From: Culex pipiens pallens | Lineage: Eukaryota > Arthropoda > Insecta > Diptera > Culicidae | NCBI RefSeq assembly: GCF_016801865.2 | Contig: NC_068939.1 | Location: 178,280,792-178,344,791, forward strand | Direction: 5' to 3' | DNA length: 64,000 nt | In this document: one piece after another, positions 24,101 to 36,100 of the stretch | Layout of the letters: each line of letters opens with the position of its first letter | Numbering within the stretch: position 1 is the stretch's first letter | Translations under genes and position numbers: made by a program | Notes under the pieces: generated by a model | What the model saw: only the letters and a program-made list of their open reading frames with translations | Databases searched by the model: none | What the model was told of the DNA's origin: nothing

Positions 24101-27100
24101 GCCGTAAGAAGGGCGGGAAAGAAAAATCTGCCTTCGAGCTTTTCCTTTTAGAATCTTTTCTTTATTTGCTCGTTTTCTTTTTTCACGGCCAGCACTTTCT
24201 CGTCCCGTTTTTTTTTCCGGCCGCCGGAAATGGCTTTCCCAGTTGCTGCCGGCCTTTGATGACCACGCGAGCCACGAAGCAGATGCGGCTTGGGGTAAAT
24301 TACTCAAAAAATTGTGATGCAGGAAAAAGAAGAAGAAAGTGACCCTCAAGTACCTTCCGAAGGTTGTATCTTTGGGGTTTTTTTTTGTGAGGTTTCTTTG
24401 GATCTCCTTGTAGAAAATTAAGACATTTTTTGATTTGATTTTTCAAGTTAAAAATTAAGTTGAAAAATCATAGACGAAACACATCTCCTCAGTGATTTGA
24501 GTTTTTTCATGAAAATTTGAAGTTTTTGAAAATTTATGATGATCCCTTTAAAGTCACGATCCCACGCTTAAAACCACGCCGCAGGCTCGTCACTTCAAAC
24601 TGCCACGTATTAATCCCGACCCAGACGAAAACAACCCTCCCAACGCCCAGACGCAACGAGCCACTCCGTTATGGCCGCGCACTTTATTTGCTTTACGACG
24701 TCCCAGCTGAGCATTTTGTACTGGCTAACCGAGTGTGTCCACAACTCCCCTTTCGGCTGGCCACGTGGCCACACAGTGCCGCGGCGCGCACTCGGTAGTA
24801 AATCACACCGTCATCTCTTTTATTTCCTGCAGGGGGCACTTCTTCCTTCGTTGTTCCCCGCTCTCTGCAGCCGGCGACGAGAAGAGTTCTTAACGGCGTG
24901 TTGAAATTTATGATCCGTTCGTGATTTGCCGGAAGGATGCCCGGGATTCTTATGGGGTTGAACGGACAACTTCAACTGCTAATACTAAAAATTTGTATTC
25001 AAGGTGTTGCCCACCTGACGCCACACCCCCCCTCGGCGGCCACTCTGTCGTCATCGAAAAGGACTCTCTTTGATTGCCCATAACTTATAAAAGCTCTTTC
25101 GTTTCTTCCATCTCGTTGCAGTTCTGGTCAGCGTATGCGCCCTGCTCGTCACAGCACTTGGACGCCGTGCAGCTGACCTTAGAGCAGATAGACTTAATAC
25201 GCAGATTAGTGAACCTGTACCCGCAGCACATGGCCCTGGTGACGACGGCGGACGGTAAGTTTAGTTGCATTTTTAATATTCAGTATGAAGCATGAGACTT
25301 CCTGAACTTTGTTTCATTTTATTATTGTTTGAATAAAGTTATCAAATTGGAAATCACCCACATGATTTTATCAGTTCAAATGCCTTTTAACAATTGATTA
25401 AGTATCACATTTCATTGATTATTTCCATACAACAGTAGCGGTGAAACTGCGTCACAAAATTATGTGTCACTTTTTTGGCTTCATCGTGAAATTTAATCTA
25501 CTGAACAATAATATTTGTAAACTATGTAGGCTTCTTTGGTAATTTAATTGAAGGTTGGTTATTGTGAATGCATTGCTTTGTTTTGTTTGCACCATCATTT
25601 TATTGGCTTCTTTGAGTTTAATAATAATATTCAATGGAGTGAACCCATCCCGAGCAGACGGAAATAACTTGGGAATATTTTTTTTTGATATTTTAAAATA
25701 TTGGTCAATTACATATTTTGTTATTTATAACAAGATTTGTTATTCGTCGTTATGATTTTTTCGTTATTGGATTGTTATTGTAATAACAGACCAATCACAT
25801 TTTTAGTTATTCTTCGAACAAATCCCTGTTATTATTTTTTGCTATTTTAACAACTAATCCGATCATCACAATAACAATTGGCGGTATTCTTCCATAACAA
25901 AAAATGTTATTCCCAAGTTGTTTTGGATTTCAACCAATATCAGACCAATAACAAATTTTGTTATGATAACATAAACTCTTATTAAACTCTTATGCAAAAA
26001 TTGGGTTTTCAAGAAGATTCCATAACACTTTCTGTTGTTTTAACAGTATTTGTTATTGAAATGGCATGAATTCTGTTATTACCATCTGCCCGGAATAAAA
26101 TAAAAAGAAATTTTGTATCAATTTTCATAACGTCGACTTGTATTCTATTACACCAAATCCGAGAAATTCAAATATTTTTTTTTTCATTTTTAAAAATCAT
26201 TGCATGATAACCGATTTAAAGTTTTATCAATCCACGATCGATTAAACAAGAAATGCTGCGTTCTAAAAAATCTCGGCAAATTGATTGTTGATTATGTTTT
26301 ACTAATACAATCCAGACTCGATTATCTGATTTCTCGATTATCCGAAGTTTCGATATTTCACAAAAATACGTATTTTTCCTGTATTTTGAAAATGCAATAA
26401 GGCCGTTGCAAATAATTTTTGAAGCTTATTTCCCTCGACTCTGGTCGGGGTCGAGGGGGAGGCAAAAAAATAAAAATGAAACATAAAAATTGAAATTGAG
26501 TGCCAGTGTGTGTGCGCCGTGCACATCGGTATTGTTTTTCGTACCGTTCCCGCGAAAGTGCAAAATTTACACGAAAATACGCGTTAGTGGGGTGTGAAAT
26601 TCATTGCATCCGTGTTCTGAACCCGTCTCCTGGCCCGGGAAAGTGATAGTCCGTGTTTTACGACCGCGAGTGAGACAAATCAATCACCAGATTTGACCGA
26701 ATATCGCGTTCCGCCACGGGCAATTGAAAAAAAGTACAAAGAACTGCTAAGGCATCGTCGTCGTCGTCGCGATCGATGGTCGTTGTATTGTGTCGCGCGG
26801 CGTGTGGAAGTGTACCGCGAAGACCATACTGACGCGTGTCGTCGTCGTCCTCGTCACTGTGTCTGTTGCTACGAGAGTCGTGTATAGAAGAGAAGCCGTT
26901 GGTGCACGGTGGGGTGAATTGCTCGGAAAGCTACAGAAAAAAAAGTGCTGCAAAGTTTTTGGGTGAAATTAAAAAGAAGGAAAAATCAAGAAGCGCAACC
27001 CTGCTGCATACACAGCCCCCCCCCCCCCCTCTAGTTCCGTTTCTGGGCGTCTGCACCCCATGTTAGGGGCGGCCCAAACGGACTAGGTGGTCGATTCCTT

Positions 27101-30100
27101 CTATCCGTGAGCGGCTGTTCCCCACGTTAGGGGCGGCTCGAAAGAAGTGGCCGACACCCCCCCCCCTCCCCCACCCTTCTTTGAGCGTCTGTTCCCCAGG
27201 TTAGGGGCGGCTCAAAGAAACCGGTGTCCTGCTCTATCGTCGAGGTAAGCGTCTGTTCTCCAGGTTAGGGGCGGCTTACAGCAGATAGAGTTCGGACCCC
27301 CCCACCCCCTCCCCCCATCGAGCGTCTGTTCCCCAGGTTAGGGGCGGCTCGAAACAGCGTCTGTACCCCAGGTTAGGGGCGGCTGAGTAAAAGTCCTTGT
27401 GTCGGCGTGGGACTGTAAACAGTACCGGCACGATGGTCCTCCGGCGAGACAGGGGGTTGGTGCAGGCCACACGAACCCGCCGTAAAACACCAGTGCAGGA
27501 AGCACACGATGCGAGCCGGACCAATCGGCACGGAACTGGACATCATATGAGGTCCCACGATTGGAAGCTCGGGACGTGGAATTGTAGGTCTCTCAAATTT
27601 GACGGGAGTATCCGCATACTTTCCGACATATTGAGGGTCCGCAAGTTCAGCATCGTAGCGCTGCAGGAGGTTGGCTGGATAGGCGCGGAAGAGGTACAAG
27701 CGTACCCAAGGATTGGCTGTACAATCTACCAGAGCCGCGGCGAAAACAAGAGGCTGGGGACAGCCTTTATAGTGCTGGGCGAAATGCGCGATCGCGTGAT
27801 TGGGTGGACCCCGCTCACCGACCGAATGTGCGTGCTGAGGATTAAAGGCCGTTTCTTCAACATTAGCATCATAAACGTGCACAGCCCGCACTCAGGAAGC
27901 GAAGATGACGACAAGGACGCATTTTACGAGCAGCTGAACTGGACGTACAACAGCTGCCCAAAACATGACGTCAAAATCGTCATCGGAGATTTTAACGCTC
28001 AGGTTGGCCAGGAGGAGGAATTCAGACCGGTGATAGGAAAGTTCAGCGCCCACGTACGCACGAACGAAAACGGCCTGCGACTGATCGACTTCGCCACCTC
28101 CAAAAACATGGCCGTACGAAGTACCTGCTTCCAGCACAACCTCCGAGACAAGTACACCTGGAGATCACCGCAAGGAACGGAATCACAAATCGACCACGTC
28201 GTAATCGACGGTAGACACTTTTCCGACATCATCGACGTCAGGACCTATCGCGGCGCCAACGTCGACTCGGACCACTATCTGGTGATGGTGAAAATGCGCC
28301 AACGACTTTCCCTGGCGAAAAGCGTTCGGTACCGCCGCCCTCCGCGGTTGGATCTGGAGCGGCTTAAGTTACCGGAAGTCGCATCCCGGTACGCGCATTC
28401 GCTGGAGGCTGCGTTGCCAGGGGAGGGTGAGCTGTTGGAAGCTCCCCTCGAGGACTGCTGGAGGAGCGTCAAGGCAGCCATCACCAACGCAGCGGAAAGC
28501 ACCATCGGATTTGTGGAACGAGGACGACGGAACGATTGGTTCGACGAGGAGTGTCGAGCGATTTTGGAGGAGAAGAATGCAGCACGGAGGGCAATGCTGC
28601 AGTACAATCTCCGTGATTACGAGGAGGCGTATGGACAGAAGCGAAGGCAGCAGCACCAGCTCTTCCGAGCAAAAGTGCGCCACCAGGAAGAGTTGGAGTT
28701 TGAGGACATGGAGCAGCTGCATCGCTCAAACGAAACGCGCAAGTTCTACAAGAAGCTCAACGGATCCCGAAACGGCTTCACGCCGCGAGTCGAAATGTGC
28801 CGGGATAAAAATGGAGCTATCTTGACGAACGAGCGTGAGGTGATTGACAGGTGGAAGCAGCACTTCGATGAACACCTGAATAGCGCAGAAGCAGAGGCAG
28901 GGGTCCAAGGCGGCAGGAGAGAGGACTTCATCGGTACAGCGGGAGAAGGAGAGGAGCCAGTTCCCACGATGAGGGAAGTTAAGGATGCCATCAAGAAGCT
29001 GAAGAACAACAAAGCAGCGGGTAAGGATGGTATCGGTGCTGAACTCATCAAGATGGGCCCGGAGAAGCTGGCGTCCTGTCTGCACCGACTGATAGTCAGG
29101 GTCTGGGAGTCAGAACAGCTACCGGAGGAGTGGAAAGAGGGAGTAATATGCCCGATCTACAAGAAGGGGGACAAGTTAGATTGTGAGAACTACCGTGCCA
29201 TCACAATCCTCAACGCGGCCTACAAAGTGTTCTCCCAGATCCTCTTCAGCCGCCTATCGCCAATAGCGGAAGGTTTTGTTGGAAGTTATCAAGCCGGATT
29301 CGTCATGGGGAGATCAACAACCGACCAAATCTTCACTGTGCGACAAATCCTCCAAAAGTGTCGCGAGTACCAAGTCCCCACGCACCACCTTTTCATCGAC
29401 TTCAAAGCCGCGTACGACTCAGTCGATCGCGAAGAGCTATGGAAAATTATGGACGAGAACGGTTTTCCCGGGAAGCTGATCAGACTGATCAAGATGACGA
29501 TGGATGGGGCTAGGTGTTGTGTGAAGATATCGGGTGCGGAATCGGACTCGTTTACTTCACTTGGGGGGCTTCGGCAAGGCGATGGGATCTCTTGTCTTTG
29601 TTTCAATGTCGTGCTAGAAGGTGTTATGAGACGAGCGGGCTTCAATATGCGGGGCACGATCTTCAGCAAGTCCAACCAGTTCATCTGCTTCGCCGACGAC
29701 ATGGACATTGTTGGCAGAACGTTCAAGGCGGTTGCGGATGCGTACACCGACTTGAAGCGGGAAGCAGAGAAGGTTGGGCTAAGGGTGAATGTGGCGAAGA
29801 CAAAGTACCTGCTGGCAGGAGGAACCGAGTCCCTTAGGGCTCGCATTGGACCAAGCGTTACAATCGACGGGGACGAATTCGAGGTAGTGGAGGAGTTTGT
29901 ATACCTCGGATCGTTGGTAACGTCGGACAACAGCTGCAGCAGGGAAATTCGGAGGCGCATCATCGCTGGAAGTCGTGCCTATTTCGGTCTTCACAAGAGC
30001 CTAAGGTCCCGGAAATTCTCCCTACATACGAAGTGTTCCATCTACAAGTCGCTGATAAGACCGGTCGTCCTCTACGGGCACGAGACGTGGACAATGCTCG

Positions 30101-33100
30101 AAGAGGACTTACGAGCGCTAAGCGTCTTCGAACGTCGAGTGCTAAGGACCATCTTTGGCGGCGTATATGAGAACGACGGATGGCGGCGGAGAATGAACTA
30201 CGAACTTGCACAACTCTACAACGAACCAAGCATCCGGAAAGTCGCGAAGGCTGGACGGTTGCAGTGGGCGGGTCATGTTGCAAGGATGCCGGAACGAGCC
30301 GACCACTTGAGCCAACGGAACCAGAAGATCAATCCTGCGAAGTTGGTGTTTGTGTCGGAGCCGGTAGGAACAAGACGTAGGGGGGTGCAACGTGCGAGGT
30401 GGGTGGACCAAGTGGAGAGCGATTTAGAAAGTGTGGGTGCGCCGCGAAATTGGAGAAATGCAGCCATGGACCGAGCTTGTTGGCGGAGAATCGTGCAGCA
30501 GGCCAAGCTAATGGTGTAGCGCCAATAAAAGTAAAGAAAAGTAAAAAAAAGTAAAGTAAGTAAGTAAAAATTGAAATTACAAGCCATGGTCTCAACATTT
30601 GAACGAAAAAAGTGTTTGAAAATCCATTTTCCACCTGCTCAGTTGTTGCAAACATTAGTTTTTAAAATATCCAGGTATTAAAAAGATTTTTTTTCCACGA
30701 AGAAAAACCCTTTTTGTGGTGCTGTACATTTAAATTCCACAAAAATTGAATATATATTAAATCAGACATGCTAAATATGATTTTAAACGCAGGAAAATAC
30801 ACTTCTAATTATTTTCAGTGCTTAGACTTCTGTTTCCTTGAAAATTTTGAAGTTTTTTTTTAATATTTTTTTCCCTGATTTTTTGAACCAATTTTGACGG
30901 GGGGGGGCGACATAAATTATTTGCACATAAATATTTGCAACGGCCTTATTTACTCTAAAAAAACTTAAAATATTTGTTTCTGCAATATGAGTATCAAATG
31001 ATCGTGTTTTGTCAAACATTCGAATGTTTGTAATAATTGTTTTTGAACATACTCAAAATTTTCACAATTTTTTTCGAAAAAGAAACATTCAAAATTACAG
31101 TTTTAGAAATTTATTTAAAAAAAATCAATCATTTGATACTCACGCTGTGAAAAAATTTGAGTATTTTCAAAAAAATGTTCCGCAACTTTCGAAATATATG
31201 AATAAATCCCGATCAGTTGATACCCATATTGTGAAAAACAGAAATTTTGAGCATTTTTTTTCGAAAATACTTAGTTTTGTGAATGAATTTAATATTTTCA
31301 AAAAATGGTTTAACAACTTTTGAAATGTATGAAAAAATCCCAATCGGTTGATATCCAAATTGTAAAACTATACCTTTCTTTAGTAAGAAAGGCAAAAACT
31401 AAAATTATGATTGTTTTTTTTTTCGAGATTTAAAGTTACGTGAAAATGTTTAGTATTTTTAAAAAATATATGCTTTATTCGAATTGTATACAAAAATTCC
31501 AACCATATGATACTTAAATTGAAAAAAACTGAAACATTGGGTTTTCCAAAAATACGTAGTTTTGTAAATTTTTAAAGTATTTCAAAAAATGTTTTTATTG
31601 AACTCGAAATGTATAAAAAAAATCCGATTATTTGATAACTATATTGCAAAAAACTTAAATTTTGAAAAAAAATTCAAAAATATGTAGTTTTGTGAAAAAT
31701 TGTGTTATGACTCTTGAAATGATTGAAAAAAATCAAATCTTTTGATACCTATGCTGTTAAAAAAATTAAAATTTTAATATATTTTTTTACAAAAATACGT
31801 AACAAATCATTATTTGTTTAAAAATACTGAAATGAAAGATAAAATAAAATTTACAGGCCGTTGCAAATATTTTTCTAAATTTATGTCAAAGCTCAGTCGA
31901 GACACGCACCACTCTTGGCGAGCGGGGGGGAGAAGTGGTATGATTTTCAGTGTGCAAATATTGTGTGTGCAGTTATGAATTTACCACCCCTCCTCCCCCC
32001 CCCCCCTTTGTCAAACTTTCTCAGACCCCCCTCCCCCCCTAGAGCGTGACATACTTTATGGATGACGCACTATTTAGCATGTCTGAAACCGATAAAAAAT
32101 ATTTTATTTTTTGTGGAATTCCAATGTTCAGCACCGCAAAAAGTTTTTTTTTTCGGCGAATCTTTTCAATACTTGGATATTTGTATAAAACTTGTGATTT
32201 CAAAACTACTGAGCAGGTGTAAAATGCACTTGAAAGCACTTTTTTTATTTAACTGTTAAGGCATGCTATTTCATTTTTTTTTGCTTTTTTGTTGTTTTTG
32301 AAAATACAAAAAAAAATCACCAAACTACTTATTTTCGAAAAAAAGCACTCAAAATAGCAGATTTCGAAACTTAAAAAAAATAACACTAAAATTTGGAGCA
32401 CTTTTTTTTTAAAAAAAAAGGAGTTTTGGGAAAAATTTTAGTACTTTCAAAAAAAAATTAACAATTTTCGAAATGCATGCATAAATCCCGATCGGTTGAT
32501 ACCCAAATTGTAAAAAACTAAAATTATGAGTGTTTTTTTAAAGATCTGGTTTCGTGAAAATTTTGAGCATTTTCAAAAAAAATGTTACATTTGAAATTTA
32601 TAAAAAAAATCCCAATTATATGATACCCATATTAAAAAAATACTGGAACTATGGGTAATTTTTCAAAAATACCTAGTTTTCTGAATTTTTAACGTATTTT
32701 TTAAAAATGTTTTTATTACAATCGAAATGTATAAAAAATTCTGATTATCCAATACCCATATTATGGAAAAAAAATAAATTTGAGATTTTTTTTTTTTTCA
32801 AAAATACGTAGTTTTTTTCAATGTTTTCAAGAAATTGTATTATGACTTTTTAAATGTTTGGAAAAATCTCCATCGTTAAATACCCATACTGTTAAAAAAA
32901 GTAAAATTTAAATATTATTTTTTTCAAAAATACGTAGTTTTGTGAAAATTTTAAGTATTTTAAAAATATTACATTCGAAATGTATTTTATTACAAAACTT
33001 AATTTATTGTTTAAAAATTCTGAAATTAAAAATAAAATAAAAATAATACGGCCGTTGCAAATATTTTTCAAAGTCAATGTCGTCCCCCTTTCAAAATTGG

Positions 33101-36100
33101 TCTGAAAAATCAGGGACAAAAATTTTCGGAAAAACATTCCCAAATATTCTTAACTCGGTATCAAACGATTTCTTTTAAAAAAGACTCTTAAACAGTGAAA
33201 ATGGATGCAAAATTTAGGATCTTTTGAGAACCATATTGAAAATAATGAAAATTTGAGTGTTATAAAAACGGTGTTTTGTTTAAATGACCAGTAAAAATAC
33301 GTTCAAAATTTCAAATCGGCTGATTATAAAAATTATAAATTTTTTAGTATTTTCTACAAAAAAACGGTATTTTGTGAAAATAATGGTATTTCTTAAGAGA
33401 AATTTAAAACAGTGAAAATGCATCCAAAATTTTGAATCGTTTGCTTCTCATATTGCAAATTATGAAAATTTGAGTATTTTCGAAAGAATACGTTATTTTA
33501 TAAAAAAAATAGTTTATTTTTTCAACGGTGAAAATAAATTCAAAGTTTCGAATCGTTTGATACCCATATTGCAAATGAATTTGGGTTATTTCGAAAAATG
33601 CAATATTTTGTAATTTTTTCATGTATGTATGTTTTAAAACTACGTTATCAAAAAATATTTTCATGGTGAAACTGTGAGGAATTTAACATGATATTGATAG
33701 ATTAATTCAATTCAAGAAAGATTTTAAAATAAGTTCTCGTCCGTTATCGTTGATAAGATTGTCGTCGATAAGATTGTCATCGATAAGATTATCGTCGATA
33801 AGATTACCTTCGATAAGAATATCGTCGATAAGATTATCGTCATTAAATTTATCGTCGATAAGATTATCGTCGATAAATTGTCATCGATAAGATTATCGTC
33901 GATAAGGTATTGTCGATAAAATTATCGTCGTTAAGATTATCGTCGATAATATTGTCATCGATAAGATTATCTTCGATAAGATCACTGTCGATTAGATTAT
34001 CGTCGTTAAGATTATCGTCGTTAAGATTATCGTCGTTAAGATTATCGTCGATAAGATTTTCGTCGATAGGATTATCGTTGATAAGATTATCTTCGATAAG
34101 ATTAATTTTTTTGTCAGTACTTTCAAAAAATTGAGGGACATTATTTTGAAAATTATAGGTAAAACAATTTTTCTCATAGTTCAATAATTCCCATCGTCCC
34201 TCCCACAGGCATCGAGGAGAGCCACCGCTCCGGCAAGCTGGCCAGCCTGATCGGCATCGAGGGCGGCCACTCGATCGGCACCAGCCTCGGCGTGCTGCGG
34301 ACCTTCTACCAGCTGGGTGCGCGCTATCTCACCCTAACGCACACGTGCAACACGCCGTGGGCGGACTGCTGCAAAGTTGATGAACCGGGCCGGGTGCCCC
34401 ACATCGGCGGCCTGTCCCACTTTGGCACGCTGGTGGTCACCGAGATGAACCGGCTCGGGATGATCGTGGACCTGTCGCACGTGTCGGTGCCCACGATGCT
34501 GGACGCGTTGGCCACCTCCAAGGCGCCGGTCATCTTCTCGCACTCGTCGGCCCACGCCATCTGCAACAGCTCGCGGAACGTGCCCGACCACGTGCTGAAA
34601 CGATTGGTGAGTTTATCTTAAATTCAAATTTGTTAATTTGCCATCTGTACAAACACACATTTTCAAATTTCAAACATTTTCATCAACTTCAAGCTGTTGC
34701 TGTTATTGGGCGACAGTCGGATCCTCTTCCGATCAACATCAAACGGGTCGCGGGTCAAAATTGTTGTTTGCTCACTGCACCCAGAGATGAAATGGCCCCA
34801 CCGCCACCGCAACAGTCGGGGGAGAGTTCATATCATAATTTTCACCGCGTGCTGTTTGAACAGCAACCAATTAGCATAATTTGATGAAAATTTCCCCTCA
34901 GCATCAGCGCCGGGATGCGAGCTTTGACATTATCAACCGAAGGCAAACTAATTAAATTCCGCTGGCATTTTTCACCCCGGTCCGGAACGGGGGGGGAGAC
35001 CCCCAATCGGAACGATATACACCGGACGAGACCTCTCTATCTTTCCGGTCGTCGTCGGTCGTCCAACTGTTACCGCAAAACCGGGGTGTCTTCCATGCGG
35101 AGAGTTGTCCGAAGCTTCGAAATTAATGCTAAATGGTATTTTGCCTCTTCTTCTTCTTCTCCTACTGCTACTTCCTTGTCAACACACCGCACCCCAACCC
35201 ACGTGGGACTGAATCAACATTGGCTCAACAACGACAACAACTTGACCGGCGACGACGACGCTACTCTTGGTCACACATGGGGATCAACGATGACCTGACC
35301 TGCCCTGGCTGCTGCTGGACGACCACAACTTGCTGGCCACTTTTGCTGATGCCGGACACACCAACCAACCCACCACAGTCGGCCAACGGTGGTCTGGTGA
35401 TGGTTGCATTCTACCCACATTTCGTTAGTTGTGGCGAGAAGGCAACCCTCAAGGATGTTGTCGGTAAGTTTAATTTATATTAAATTCTCCTGGCTGCGCC
35501 GCAACGAAGCATCAGCAACGTTCCCTTCGGTCGACTTCCTGCGTCTTGTGGCTTGGTTGCCGCTCTTTCTCTCTCTCGGTTATGATGGGTACCGTCGAAT
35601 GGGGTGATGTTGACATGAATCTATCAGGACTCATGCTCGATCATAATCTTCATTGAAGTTAATAAATCTTTAGAAAATAACTGTATTTCAAAGTCGCCAA
35701 CCACTACAGTAGTCTACAAACAACAAAAGTTTTCCCTTTAGCTTCAATGGCCGGTTGTATGACCTAGAAAATGCTGCGGACAGCAGTATAGTTGCCTTCG
35801 AACGGACATCGGATGAGCGAACGGATAACCTTCCAGACTTCGTCAACGTTTAGATTAGATTATTATTCCTTTTTTGATTATTCGAAAATATTATTTGAAG
35901 AAATTTTTAGATCATATTAATAACTATTATTTACATTTCACAACTTTCATAAGTTTTCAGAACACCTTGATGTGAAAATATATTTTCTGCAGAACGTTTG
36001 AAATAGATAATTTTTCATAGGGTCCCATGGCCTAATCAAATATGGTAGACTTACATATTTAATAGAACGAATACGGATCACATCTTTTCTTTGTATTACG

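Larger units (their letters stand above)
22701..25121 (+). other. intron 2, last part, with GC-richer island
   Basis: 22701-23700 is AT-rich. 23740-25060 is unique and GC-richer, with short overlapping frames on both strands that do not resemble proteins. It may be regulatory DNA; nothing decisive is visible. Confidence 0.4.
26498..30564 (+). mobile_element. full-length non-LTR retrotransposon, RTE-like, in intron 3
   Basis: A 4.07-kb LINE inserted in sense orientation between exons 3 and 4. It has a ~930-bp 5' leader with a six-hairpin array, one intact ORF, AATAAA five bases after the stop (30524-30529), and a short 3' end of AAAG/GTAA repeats. Both ends are fixed by a perfect 14-bp direct repeat, TAAAAATTGAAATT. 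The single endonuclease-RT ORF, tiny 3' UTR and microsatellite tail fit the RTE clade. The clade was judged by eye, not by phylogeny. Intact ORF and perfect TSD suggest recent insertion. Confidence 0.9.

Noticed and set aside
27033..27385. Telomere-like TTAGGGG repeats
   Set aside because: The motif is spaced irregularly in hairpins and is not tandem; it is within a LINE leader.
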